This document shows, in pieces, positions 47,208 to 58,468 of a stretch of DNA of 64,000 nucleotides (positions within the stretch are counted from its first letter, which is position 1; each line of letters opens with the position of its first letter). Position numbers and translations under genes: made by a program. Source of the stretch: Diphasiastrum complanatum (Eukaryota; Streptophyta; Lycopodiopsida; Lycopodiales; Lycopodiaceae). The notes beneath the pieces are model-generated. The model was given only the letters and a program-made list of their open reading frames with translations. It searched no databases and had not been told where the DNA came from. The stretch covers positions 40,087,820-40,151,819 of the forward strand of contig CM055092.1 in assembly GCA_029204225.1 (NCBI GenBank), given 5' to 3'.

Positions 47208-47926
47208 AGGAGGAGTGTTAAAATTGAAAAACAATCCATATTGATTTCTTGGCTTGCTACAAATGTTGTACCATGCAAGTATGTAGGTCATTAACGAAAA
47301 ATGCCAAGTTTGGCCTACATAGAACTCGAGCTACATGGTTATGTATTATCTAATTTGATAAATGCAACTTGCATATAGTTTGTAGACATAGAATTAGCAT
47401 GATTATGCTTGTAGAAACTCGTGGCAACTCACATGCATTAATTGTAAGTGATCCATAGTGACATGCAAGGCATGCACAAAGTTTAATGGACACATGCATG
47501 ATGATTTGGACATTTCTAGTTAGAACTAGTACACTTGTAAAAAGTTGGTAGAATTTCATGCATGACAAGTGACAAATGTCACATAGACTCTAGATGTCAC
47601 TTTAGATGTCATTTTGGAGTGGATAGATATGGTTCTACCTCGAGCTACCTCAATCTCCATAAATATGTGTAGCTCTCCACACAATCAATGATGAAGAACC
47701 AAAGTTTTGTAGCTATCTCATGTCATTTTGGATCTAAACAAATATTGCTTGTTATCTCTCTAGCTCTCTCTCTCTCTAACTCGTGTTGAGGCTAATGCTC
47801 ATACATTGAGATCTTGTAGTTTTATTCATTCTTTGATTCATTGCTATTATATTCTATTGATTAGCATGCTAGATTGTGGATTAGCCATTTCTTCTGAACT
47901 AGATTTTGTTGATCAATCTAGAATCA
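47208..47926 (+). repeat. polypurine tract and 3' LTR of element C
   Basis: AGGAGGAG at 47208-47215 precedes TGTTAAAATTG at 47216. A TATA-like CATAAATATG lies near 47656 and a CT-rich run near 47760. The right end is placed at CA 47926. The next bases, GGTTATAGTGCC, resemble a decayed initiator-Met site, so this LTR might instead also have served a downstream element; that is unproven. Confidence 0.6.
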
Positions 47927-48211
47927 GGTTATAGTGCCAATCACAAAGCTTAATTAAGATCAGTCACTCTTGTGGACATTCCCCACACATGTGAATTCTG
48001 GAAATTTTGTCAAAAAGGTAATCTCTATGTTTAAAATTGATTTTGGGCCTCAAGCTTTATTTTACTTACAAAGGTCCCAAGCCTATTATTTTAATTACAA
48101 CTTAGCTTGCGTGCTCATTGGGCCATGAGCTTATACATGCAAGATGCCATGCCTTCGCAACACATTTTACTGGTCGATTTTATTTATTTACAATTCGTCG
48201 AAAATACCCCC

Positions 48212-49195
48212 AACAGAGAGGCCAGCAACACAACAAGATCAAATGAGGTATAACAAGAGGGCCAAAAGGGCTCTACACATGATCAAGATGAATGCTACCA
48301 ATGAGCTTCTCAAGGCAGTTGGTAAGAGTACTTCATCAAAGGATGCTTGGGATTCATTGAAGAAGCTTTATGAATCCAAGTCTACTTCTAGAGTGTTGAC
48401 TTTAAGAAGGCAAATCTTTTCTTGTTTGCAAAAGAGTGAAGAAAGTCCAAATACTTTTATTTTGAGAGTGAAAGCTTTCAATGATGAGCTAGCTTGCATT
48501 GATGAGAGCATTAAGGAAGGAGAGCTTGTACACATTATTCTTAATGGATTGTTGGATGCTCATGCTAACATTGTTCAAAGTCTTGTCATTCAAAGAAATT
48601 TTCCAAGTTTGATTGATCTTGATCAATGAAGAATATAGGCTTCAAGCAAGAGCTGGATCTTCATCAACATCTCAAGGGCAAATTCAAAGACAAAAACAAA
48701 AGTAAGTGGTCTAAAGGGCAAGATCAAGGGGAGGCTTCTTTAAATGGTGAAAAGAAAGATAGATCAAAGCTCAAGTACTTCTATTGTGGCATCAAAGGAC
48801 ACTTTGCAAGTGAGTGCTAGAGAGAAGAAGAGAGATCAAGAAGACAATCAAGGTAATGTTACTCATGATGAAGATGGTTTGGATGTTCAAAATTCAAATG
48901 ATAATGCTTTTGTGATGTCTTCATGTATGCTTGCCAATAATGGAGATCTAGATCCATGGTGGATTGATAGTGGTGCAAGCTCACACATGACTTTTCACAA
49001 AGAGTATTTCACTTCTTTGTTGGCATATGGAGATGACAAGAGGGTGATCTACACGGCCAATGATGGTGAGTGTGCAATCAAAAGGATTGACACAATTCCT
49101 ATTTCTCTCTCTACAAATAGGAATGTTCATTTGAAGGATGTTTTGTTCATACCTTCCATTACCAAGAATCTACTTAGTGTGAGTCAATTTCTCAT
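48212..49195 (+). pseudogene. copia gag and protease fragment (element E)
   Basis: Starts abruptly within Gag (ERPATQQDQMRYNKRAKRAL). It continues with HMIKMNATNELL, FILRVKAFNDELACIDESI and a stop at 48627. Next come a frame change and the zinc knuckle with its first Cys changed to Tyr (YFYCGIKGHFASEC, then TAG). The protease WWIDSGASSHMT follows near 48957. Homology ends at TKNLLSVSQF, after which the remnant LTR of element F begins. E is closely related to F and in the same direction, so the pair may stem from unequal recombination or tandem insertion. The 285 bases to its left hold no recognised feature. Confidence 0.85.
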
Positions 49196-49306
49196 TTTGT
49201 GTGTAGATGCTGATTTTTCTACATTGGTCAGATTGGTAGTGTATTTCCCTTTCTAACCAAAGATCATTTAAGTGGATTGGATCTTAAGGATCTGAAATCC
49301 TTCACA
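49196..49306 (+). repeat. 5'-truncated LTR end of element F
   Basis: About 110 bases ending GATCTGAAATCCTTCACA, similar to the LTR end of D (GATCTGTATTTTTCACA), directly before a perfect primer site. The exact left edge is unclear because E protease sequence runs into it. Confidence 0.65.
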
Positions 49307-49318
49307 TGGTATCAGAGC
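49307..49318 (+). promoter_or_regulatory. primer-binding site of element F, initiator-Met tRNA
   Basis: Perfect TGGTATCAGAGC, directly after an LTR-type CA. From here a leader of 559 bases runs to the gag ATG at 49878. Confidence 0.9.
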
Positions 49319-49877
49319 TTGGGTTTCAGGTTATGAAGGAGAAAATCAGATCTATCAAGGATTTGGTGAAGATATCAAGTCTAGAGCATGCTAGAGAGGA
49401 TTCTACACCAAAATCGAGTAGATCAAAACCTATGTAGGTTTATAAACTTGATCAATTTAGATTTTTGAATTCACATACTAGATTTGGCTGATTTTTGGCT
49501 CATTGGATCAGCCTAAGTGGTGGCTAATAGATTGCATATCAAATTCTCAGTATTTGCATGCAGATTTGGGATAGTCAATTTTTTGTGATTTTGTCAAAAC
49601 CCTAATTTTGATTGGATCTCTAGATAGTGAGGTTGCTGGACTTCATTTGAGTGTGTTTCAATCTTAGGAAGTGGCAAAATTCATTAGATTGAGGATAGAT
49701 CATAGTTTGATCAAGATTCCATGATTCTATTTGTTGATTTGCTTGGTATAAGTGCTAGAAAAGAATTTTTGAGATAGTTTCAAATCTTGGCGATTTCTTT
49801 TGAAAGCATTTGTTGTTGTTCAAAGGAGTGCTTTGTGTATTGAAACAAGTTGAAAGAGAAGATCAGGTCATTGCTAC

Positions 49878-51663
49878 ATGGCAACCTCAATTGGAGTCAT
49901 GTTGAAAGCTAATGATAGACTTACCTCAAGTAACTATTCATTGTGGAAAGTGAGGATGGAGTCACTAATTGAGATGAATGATGTTTTGGATATTGTTGTA
50001 GGTTTGGAGGAGAGACCAACAACACAACAAGATCAAATGAGGTATGACAAGAGGGCCAAGAAGGCTCTACACATGATAAAGATGAATGTTACCAATGAAC
50101 TTCTCAAGGAAGTTGGTAAGTGCACATCATCTTTGGAAGCTTGGAATTCATTGAAGAAGCTTTATGAATCCAAGTCTACTTCTAGAGTGTTGACTCTAAG
50201 AAACCAAATCTTTTCTTGTTTGCAAAAGAATGAAGAAAGTCCAAGTACATTTGTTTTGAGAATGAAAGCATTGAATGATGAGTTGGCTTGCATTGATGAA
50301 AGCATTAAGGAAGGAGAGCTTATTCAAGTAATTCTTAATGGCTTGTTGGATGCTCATGCTAACATTGTTCAAAGTCTTGCCATTCAAAGAAATTTGACAA
50401 GTTTGATGGATCTTCAAAAGATTTTGATCAATGAAGAATATAGGCTTCAATCATTTTCTTGCTTGAAGCCTATATTCTTCATTTGATCTACATCGACACT
50501 TCAAGAGGAAGTTATGTTCACAAATGGCAAATTCAAGGGCAAAACCAAAATTAAGTGGTCTAAAGGGCAAGATCAAGTGGATGCTTCTTCAAGTGGCAAA
50601 ACTAAGGATAGATCAAAGCTCAAGTGCTTCTATTGTGGCATCAAAGGACACTTTGCAAGTGAGTGCTACAAGAAGAAGAGAGATCAAGGAGACAAGCAAG
50701 GTAATCTTACTCTTGATGAGGATGGTTTGGATGTTTAAGATACAAATGATGATGCTTTTGTGATTTCTTCATGTATGCTTGCTAATGATGGAGATCTAGA
50801 TCCTTGGTGGATTGATAGTGGAGCAAGTTCACACATGACCTTTCACAAATATTACTTCACTTATTTGTTGGCATATGGAGATGACAAGAGGGTGATCTAC
50901 ACAACCAATGATGGTGAGTGTGCAATCAAAGAGATTGACACAATTCCTATTTCTCTCTCTACAAATAGGAATGTTCATTTGGAGGATGTCTTGTTTATTC
51001 TATCTATTACCAAAAATTTGCTTAGTAAGTAAAGGCCTCAAGGTGGAGTTTGATGGAGATGCTTGTTTGATCAAAAGGAAGGATGTCTTGGTTGGAAAAG
51101 GTAAAAGGCAAGAGAAGTCGTTCAAACAAGATGCTTGTGTTATTGCTAAACAAGTTGGATGTGTTGCAAGGGATCAAATTCCTATTCAAGAGGTTTGGCA
51201 CAAAAGGATGGGACACCTCAACTTCAAGTCATTGGAGGTAATGGCAAGGAAGAAGGTTGTGATTGGTCTTCCAAGTTCCTTAAGTGATATCAAGCATGTT
51301 TGTGAGTCTTGTGCTTTGTCTAAGTCACATAGACTACCTTATACTAGATCTATTTCTAGATCTACAAAGCTATTTCAACTTGTACATTCGGATATTCATG
51401 GATTTACTACAATTAGCAATAGTGGAGCTAAGATGTATGTAACATTCATTGATGATTTTAGTAGATTTTGTTGGATATATCTACTAAAGATCAAGGATGA
51501 AGTGTATGATGTCTTTATCAAGTTCAAGAATGCAAGGGAGAACCAATTTTCCACAAATATCAAGTGCTTGAGGAGTGACAATGGTGGTGAGTACATATCT
51601 AACAAGTTAAAGGCCTTTTGTGATGAGCATGGGATCAAGAGGGAGTATACAACATCAAGGACC
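49878..51663 (+). pseudogene. element F gag, protease and integrase core
   Basis: ATG opens MATSIGVMLKANDRLTSSNY with Gag continuing to about 50450 (HMIKMNVTNELLKEV). There a snap-back palindrome destroys the frame. The zinc knuckle CFYCGIKGHFASEC (near 50625) and protease WWIDSGASSHMT (near 50808) follow, with a TAA at about 50738. The zinc region (VWHKRMGHLNFKSL, CESCALSKSHR) and the integrase core keep Asp in VHSDIHG and Asp in RSDNGGE. A TAA (in place of CAA) follows TTSRTP at 51667-51669. Confidence 0.88.
50426..50488. repeat. snap-back inverted duplication in element F gag
   Basis: GATCAATGAAGAATATAGGC... on the left is answered by ...GCCTATATTCTTCATTTGATC on the right, with arms of 25-26 bases (one extra T) and a 12-base loop. 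The loop and right arm together are the reverse complement of the gag sequence expected to follow the left arm, judged from element E. Confidence 0.9.
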
Positions 51664-53130
51664 CCATAACAAAATGGAGTGGCTAAAAGGAAGAATAGGA
51701 CTTTATGTGAAAGTGCTAAAGCTATGAGGTTAAGTGCTAATCTTGACAAACCATTTTGGGATCAAGCTTTGTTGTGTGCCAATTTCTTGTGCAACAGGTG
51801 GCCGAGTGCTATTTTGGATGGAAGTCAAGAGAATGACAAGTACCTTCAAGGCTCACATATGATCAAAAGGGTAAACAAGTAGTTTCTGGAGATTATGTTG
51901 ATTTCCTAACCTCTTTGGATGAGCTTACGAGTGTAGATCAAGCAAGGAAAGAAGAGGAGTGGATCCAAGCAATGTATCTTGAGTATCAACCTCTTATGAA
52001 GAATGGAACATGGAGATTGGTGGATTTGCCTAAGGACAAGAAAGCTATTGGATGCAAATGGATCTTCAAGGTGAAGACAAGCCAAGATGGATCTATCAAC
52101 AAGTACAAGGCAAGGTTAGTGGCAAAAGGATATGCTCAACAACAAGAGATTGACTATGATGAGACCTTTGCACCCGTGGCAAAGATGGTAAGCATTCAAG
52201 TCATCATTTCACTTGCTACACTTTATGGATGGGATCTATGGAAAATGGACATTTCAAATGCATTCTTGAATGGGGATCTTGAGGAGGAAGTGTACATGGA
52301 GCAACCCAAGAGCTACATTTCATCAACAAAGCCAAATCATGTGTGTCTTCTACAAACGAGTTTGTATGGCCTTAAGCAAGCACCAGGGAGTTGGTATGCT
52401 AAGCTTAACATTTTTTTTACTCTCTCAAGGCTTTGTTATGAGTGAGTATGATCATTCACTTTATTATAGATTTGCTGCAAATGATGTTACCATCTTGCTA
52501 ATCTATGTGGATGATATCATCTTGAGTGGTGGAGACAATCAAGTTGTGGAGGATATCAAGAATGCTCTTAAAAAGGAGTTTGAGGTGCATGATCTTTGTA
52601 ATTTGCATTACATTTTGGGAATAGAAGTCAATAGATCTTCTCAATCTACTTTCATTTGTCAAGAAAAGTATGCTAATTCTATTCTAGAAAGTTTTCATAT
52701 GGTAGATGCAAAAGCTATTGATACACCTATGGAGTCTCGTGTAAAGCTAACTATAAGAGGTAATGAAAGATCCTGCGAGGACATTACTCTCTATAGGAAG
52801 CTAGTTGGTTCACTCATCTATCTAGCTATTACTAGACCAGATCTAAGCTATTGTGTAGGAAGATTGAGTCAATTCATGCAAGATCCTAGTGAGAAGCATT
52901 GGAAGCTAGGAAAGTGAGTTTTGAGGTACATCATTGGAACTCGAGATTTTGGCATATTGTATGAGGGATCATCACCTACTCTTTTTGGATTTTCAGATTC
53001 GGACTATGCTGGAGATGTAATGGATAGGAAATCCATTAGTGCTTATTGTATTTTCATAGGTGATGGAGCTATATCATGGATGTCGAAGAAACAAGCCACT
53101 ATCTCATTGTCATCTAGTGAGGCCAAGTAC
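51664..53130 (+). pseudogene. element F integrase end, RT and RNase H
   Basis: After the TAA, NGVAKRKNRTL has Lys where the catalytic Glu is expected. The integrase C-terminus is deleted after AILDG (about 51825). RT reads NGTWRLVDLPKDKK, CKWIFKVKTSQDG, KMDISNAFLNGDLEEE and YGLKQAPGSWY, shifts frame near 52415, then LLIYVDDIILSG and LGIEVNRSSQS. A TGA interrupts at 52916. RNase H reads GFSDSDYAGD and SLSSSEAKY, where copia F homology ends at 53130 and family G 3' sequence takes over. Confidence 0.88.
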
Positions 53131-53925
53131 AATTTCAAGATCCACATTAAGGGGGAGTGTTAGATTTCTTATGCTCACTCTTAAACAAATCGTTCAAGTA
53201 ATGAGCATCCTGAAAACCGAAGGTCGACTACATGTTTCGGACCTTCACATTTTTTTCTTTTGAGATTTTTTGTGTCTTAAACGTTTTTAAGGCACCTTCA
53301 TCTTTTTCACCTTTTTTGCACCTTTGCAAAAAATGCGACACAATGGCCAAAATCCTTGGAATCCATTTCAGGCCCACCTTCGCCTTTTTTGCATTTTTTT
53401 CAAGCCTTCGCTCTAGAGGCACCTTCAAGATTTACATACCTTCAGTCTAAGGACACCTTCGGGTTTTTTCGAATTTTTGCTACATTGGCAGAGCGACGTT
53501 GCCAACTTATCATCAACCCTAAAAACAACTGGACAACAAAATATCGTAAGGGTGGTTACCAACTTTGTACATATGCAAAATTGGAGTAAATGGCATTTAA
53601 GCCTTATAAGATATTTGTCTCTTGACACTTTTAAATATATATACTAGTTGAATCAAGCCATGTAAGTGTTCATTTTCAATCAGAGTTATCTGTAGCCAGC
53701 GTTATCATGCTCAACAAGCTGAAGTTATTACTTCAAGCCATTGTACTCACTGTTGATATTAATCAGAGTGCAATTTTTGTCTCACTACTGTATTGCTCAT
53801 TTGTGCAATTTGTATGAATTATTCTTCTTGAATATTTTTGCTGCTAACTGTTGCATTTCTGTTCCTACACGCCTATGCTCAAAGCTTCGAGCTTCCGCTG
53901 TCGGTCATCTCCACGTTTTAGGACA
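53131..53925 (+). repeat. family G polypurine tract and LTR fused to element F
   Basis: TTCAAGATCCACATTAAGGG and GGGAG precede TGTTAGATTTC at 53158, identical in layout to the family G end at 58180-58200. The LTR contains GGCACCTTC and AAATGCGACAC words, a TATA-like GGCATTTAAGCC near 53591 and the GTAGCCAGCGTTATCA segment. It ends GGACA at 53925, placed by comparison with the minus-strand copy at 19925. Length 768 bp. Confidence 0.8.
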
Positions 53926-56035
53926 TGATTGTGGTCACTACAAATATAGACTAAACATTTGATAATTACAATTGTAACTTTAAATGCCTAATAATTCTAA
54001 TTAAAATTTTGTAATTTCTAAAAAAAACCCAATTGCACATAACTATTACATAAACTTTAAACAAAATTCCTACGTTTTACATACACAACATTCAATATCA
54101 GAGCTTTTACCCTTTGGCGAAAATCCTAACCACACCTAACTGGGGAGAAATATCATGTCATTGCGCATAATGTTCTACGTGTCATACCAATACTTCTGAT
54201 GTTCAACTACAATTTTAAATATTTTGTAAGCTTTAACTTGCTATAATTGCTTTTGCATTGTATAAAGATTTGGTCCTTTGAATTATTGATGCCTATCAAG
54301 TTTCCTTAGCAATCATCATTTAACCAAAATAATCTTAAAAGTGTAGATCAAGGAGTGCCAAAAGCATAAGGAGAAAACAATCTTTTTGCTACTTAACATT
54401 GCGTTTGCTAAAACAAGTACTTCATATTGGTATTATTGGTTTGTCCTTTGCAAAAATATTGGTATTATTGCTTTGTCTTTTCTTGTTGATATGATTTGAA
54501 TCACCATAGAAATCTTAAAGGGTTATTAGATGCACTCCAATACCCATGATCATGTGTAGTATACAATTTTCAACTCGACCATTAGAAAGTATATAACAGT
54601 AGATGAAGAATTAGCTAAAACTGAACCTATTTGTTGACGAGGAGATAAAAAGAAGAAAAGACACCTTGTAAAGATTTTATGCAAAATATTGGTAATTATT
54701 GCTTTGTCATTTCATGGTGATTTGCTCTCAATTACCATAGAAATTAAGGCTCTTTAGATGCACTCCAATATCCAAGTTCTATGTAGTATAAAGAAGCAGT
54801 GATTGAAATCTAAAAGCATCTACATTGGTGATGCTTATGTCATGGAGAAGATATAAAAATTTGTCATTTTTTTTTCCCATGTTGGGGGGGATCCAATGAT
54901 GGTCAATGATTTGCATAAATTCATTGTCATATTCTACATCGAGAAGACTAAGTGAATATACGAGTAGCAAGTTAGGCATGGCCCACAATAGTCAAAACCA
55001 TGGAGGTGGCACATTTTTTCTTTAGGATGAATCATCTCCTAGTAAGAGCATTGGGTGGATGCAATACATGACTATGTCTTGGATGATATAAGCAAGCTTG
55101 CCCTAGTGAAAGTTTCCCTCATTAAACCCAAATAATAAGACAAAGTTAAATTCCTCACATTCATAAACATGACTTGAGAGTAAACTTTTTCCCTTAGAAG
55201 TTCTAATTACTATATAGATTTTTGCTTCATTTCAACCATTTGTGAATCATTTTAATGCCTTGTACCTTAGTAGTACATAATGCAACTTTGCTCAATTTTT
55301 TTTATGGGCTCAATGAGACATGTGTTGTTTAAACTAGCTTTAAATACCAACTTTTTAGTGTGCATAAGGCGGCTTAGTTTGGCTTGTGTCCTTATAAAAA
55401 AGCTTCAATGTCATGGCAAAAATTTGAGAGGACATGAACATAGGAGAGTAAGAAATGGAAGATCTTTTGGTACCATTTGGCTCATGCATGATAAGTCATG
55501 TGATCTTCTTTGTCTTTATCATATTTACACAATGTCATATATGATTGAAAAATTTGCATGCATTGTTTGTCAATGTTTTAACTCTTAACTAGTATGATTG
55601 TCCACCATAATAACATCTAAAGGGAGCTTTGATAGGCTAGAAGAGTGTCAAAGTTAGCCTTAATAGGTAAAAGCTAAGTACCACTTGTGTTATTTGACTA
55701 GGCTCAATCAGACTCTTAGATTGCAAAGTTATAATGGTGAATTATATACTCTGACCAATGTGATTGTCTACCATAATAACATCTAAACAGAGATTTGATT
55801 ACTAGAAAAGTGTCAAAGTTAGCCATAATTGATGTGTAAGAAAAATCTCGACCATCTCTTGTTGATATTTGTAGATTTCATTCATTGATATATGTCGACA
55901 TTGAAATTGTAAAATTCAAAGCACTGAATATATGCCATAATATAAAAAAATTCATCGCTACTACAATATCAAGATACCAAAGTTTGATATAATTATCCCA
56001 TGTATATCAAGAGCTAGATACTACAAAAAATATTA
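53926..56035. other. AT-rich non-coding DNA with two direct-repeat pairs
   Basis: No gene recognised over 2.1 kb. A unit of about 110 bases starting AAAATATTGGT is present at 54453-54564 and 54682-54791. A second unit of about 63 bases, starting TGATTGTCYACCATAATAAC, is present at 55597-55659 and 55761-55825. Both pairs are diverged. Confidence 0.6.
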
Positions 56036-56160
56036 CTCCAAAAAAGCTTTCACGTTGAGGATGGTCGCAAACATCTTCACCAAAGCGCTTCCCAGGATCA
56101 AGCATCAGAAGTTCTTCAACATGTTGAACCTAACGAAGATACCAAGGCACCAACCGTGAC
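56036..56160 (+). pseudogene. copia RNase H C-terminal tail (family H)
   Basis: A short frame reads MVANIFTKALPRIKHQKFFN then MLNL, the conserved RNase H exit motif of copia polyproteins, followed by a stop and the purine tract TAAGGGGGC. Everything upstream of this tail is missing. Confidence 0.7.
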
Positions 56161-56164
56161 CTTA

Positions 56165-57137
56165 AGGGGGCCTGTTGGAAATTAAGCCCATAGTTGTCTC
56201 CTTGGAATTACATCTTAGACAGCCAATTTATTTGAAGAACGTCTACAACGGGCTTCCGGTTGATCTCCAACAAAGGGTAACCAATCCTATCATAATTTCA
56301 AGTTGAGATGTTAAGTTCAATAATTTGAAGTCATTGAAGCCTTGGCCAACTTAAGGACTTCCACAAAATTTAGCATTTAGAACAAGTCTGTAGAAATACA
56401 TTACTTTCACAACAATCTGCAAAAATACTCTAAGTGTCGTGACAATCTGCAGAAATGAGCTATGTTTGCGACAGCTTCATCTTTTTTGCATTTCCCCGAA
56501 ATGCGACACTTAGGCACAGTTCAAAGTTCAACCATTTTAGGGCACCTTCGGCTTTTTCTGAAAAACCCAAAGAGAGAGAAAAAACGAAGGTCGTCTATTT
56601 TGAACGGATGTTCCTAGCCACTTCCTAGAATTTGTGAAGTGAGAGAAAGCCACTTCCCCTAAAAGCGAAGTGAGAGAATTTGCGACGTCCTTGTCCACGT
56701 CAGCGATCCCAAAATTGAATACACTTTGTATAGCTGTCATTCTGTCATTGTAGCTCAACTACTTCCTAAGTACAATGAGATACTTAGTTAGATGACAAGC
56801 ATTCATTGTAATTAGATACAGAGATGCGGTGTATAAATACATTATCAAAGCACATTTTACTTGATGGTCCATCCATGAGACATATTATTTGAGCCTCCCA
56901 GTTACGTCGCCATTTTTGGTTGTAATTGCTATTTTATTGTGCTTCAGTATAATATAACAGCAGCATGTTTTCTATCTGTGTATAGTGTAGATGAATGCTT
57001 GTTGTGATTGTATGCACTTTATTGCTGTTTGATAAGATTTGTTCACTCGCTCTGATCAGAACATGGACGTCTACGACTCCTCAGTTTTTGATCAGACAAT
57101 GGCTGTCTTTGACACCTGAGGAACTTGCGCTACCACA
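56165..57137 (+). repeat. polypurine tract and LTR of family H
   Basis: AAGGGGGCC at 56164-56172 precedes TGTTGGAAATTAAGCC at 56173. TATAAATA lies at 56832-56839. GCGACAC and GGCACCTTCGGC words are shared with family G LTRs. A 32-bp unit with CACTTC...GAAGTG inverted ends is tandemly duplicated at 56616-56678. The right end (CA at 57137) is tentative. The 300 bases beyond it, to 57440, hold no recognised feature. Confidence 0.65.
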
Positions 57138-57439
57138 CTACTATTTCAATCTATTTCAGAACTAAACTTCATATTGAATCTAATTTTCAGTAATACCACA
57201 AACACACACACAAACCATTTCTAATCTCTTCGGTGGACTATACTCTCATTTTTGTGAGTATGAACTAATGTTTAAGATCCTATGGGCAACTAGAACACTT
57301 AAAGCTGTGATTATACTTAGCATAAGCTTTCTATTAGACTATTTTTGCATCTAGCAGCTGATTGTAACGGGAGAGTTGTTTAGCAATATTCTGCTCTCTT
57401 CTCCATTCACGTTCTTCACAATTCCTTGTCTCATCACCC

Positions 57440-58192
57440 TGGACTAAAGTTATCAAAGGAACAGTCTCCTCAAATTGAGGCAGAAAAGGAAGAGATGAAG
57501 CGCTACCCATTGCAATCCATCATCGGCTCACTGATGTACACAATGATCTGCACGCAACCAGAGCTTGCATATTGGATTAGTACACTTAGTCAGTTCCTGT
57601 CAAATCTAGGCTTAACTCATTGGAAAGCACTAACAAAGGTCATGAAGTACATCCAAGCAACAAAAACTCTTAGCATCTGCTACGGAGGCAGCCACACTGC
57701 CAACATTCTTGAAGCCTACACAGATGCAAATTGGGCAAGAGATGTCGACACCAGAAAATGAAATTTTGGATTTGTATTATGATACAACCAAGGCCCAATC
57801 TCATGGAACAACCGGAAGCAGACCTCAGTTGCATTATCATCAACAAAATCTGAATACATAGCTGCCACAAATGCAACCAAAGGGCGATCTGGCTAAGGCA
57901 ACTACTTGCAGACATCAACCTTGCACAAGCACTTCCTACAACAATCTATTGTGACAATCAAAGCACAATAGCATTATCTCTCAATCCGAAATTTCACTCT
58001 CGAAGCAAACATATCGAAATCAGGTATCATTACCTTAGAGAGAAAGTGCATAGCAAGGAAGTAGCATTGGTTTTCTGCAGAGCAAACTACATGGCAGCAG
58101 ATTACTTCACAAAGGGTCTATCAAAGGAGCAACATCTCAAATTTAATGATATGTTAAATCTGAAGATCAAGTTTTCTCAAGATCCACATTAA
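57440..58192 (+). pseudogene. copia RT end and RNase H (family G)
   Basis: Begins at PGLKLSKEQSPQ, the RT-RNase H connection, and reads SIIGSLMYTMICTQPELAYW, AYTDANWARD, a TGA at 57760-57762, SVALSSTKSEYIA, a frame change near 57880, then YCDNQSTIALSLNP, HIEIRYHYLREK, FTKGLSKEQHLKFN. It overlaps the same part of the 3420-4487 copy and preserves the natural 3' end that the other lost. Confidence 0.85.
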
Positions 58193-58427
58193 GGAGGAGT
58201 GTTAGATTTCTTATGCTCACTCTTAAACAAATCGTTCAAGTAATGAGCATCCTGAAAACCGAAGGCCGACTACATGTTTTGGACCTTCACATTTTTTTCC
58301 TTTGAAATTTTTTGTGCCTTAAACATTTTTAAGGCACCTTCGACTTTTTTGCCTTTTTCACAACTTTGCAAAAAATGCGACACAGTGGCCAGAATGCCTT
58401 GGAATCCATTTCAGGCCCACCTTCGCC
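58193..58427 (+). repeat. family G LTR 5' fragment
   Basis: TAAGGAGGAG then TGTTAGATTTC at 58200. It matches 53158-53385 closely, then stops after CCACCTTCGCC at 58427. The next 41 bases lead to the end of a minus-strand frame, so a different element has cut it. Confidence 0.82.
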
Positions 58428-58468
58428 GCCTCTTGATGACTCATGGAAATACTTCACTAGGAATTCGT

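Larger units (their letters stand above)
36706..47926 (+). mobile_element. Ty1/copia element C, split by element D
   Basis: Leader and polyprotein 36706-39332, interrupted by D (39333-45763), then RT-RNase H 45764-47198, polypurine tract and 3' LTR 47216-47926. Joining the flanks at the single CTTCC restores the linker-RT homology. No 5' LTR or primer site was recognised left of the ATG at 36787, where element A abuts, so C is truncated at its 5' side. Confidence 0.88.
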
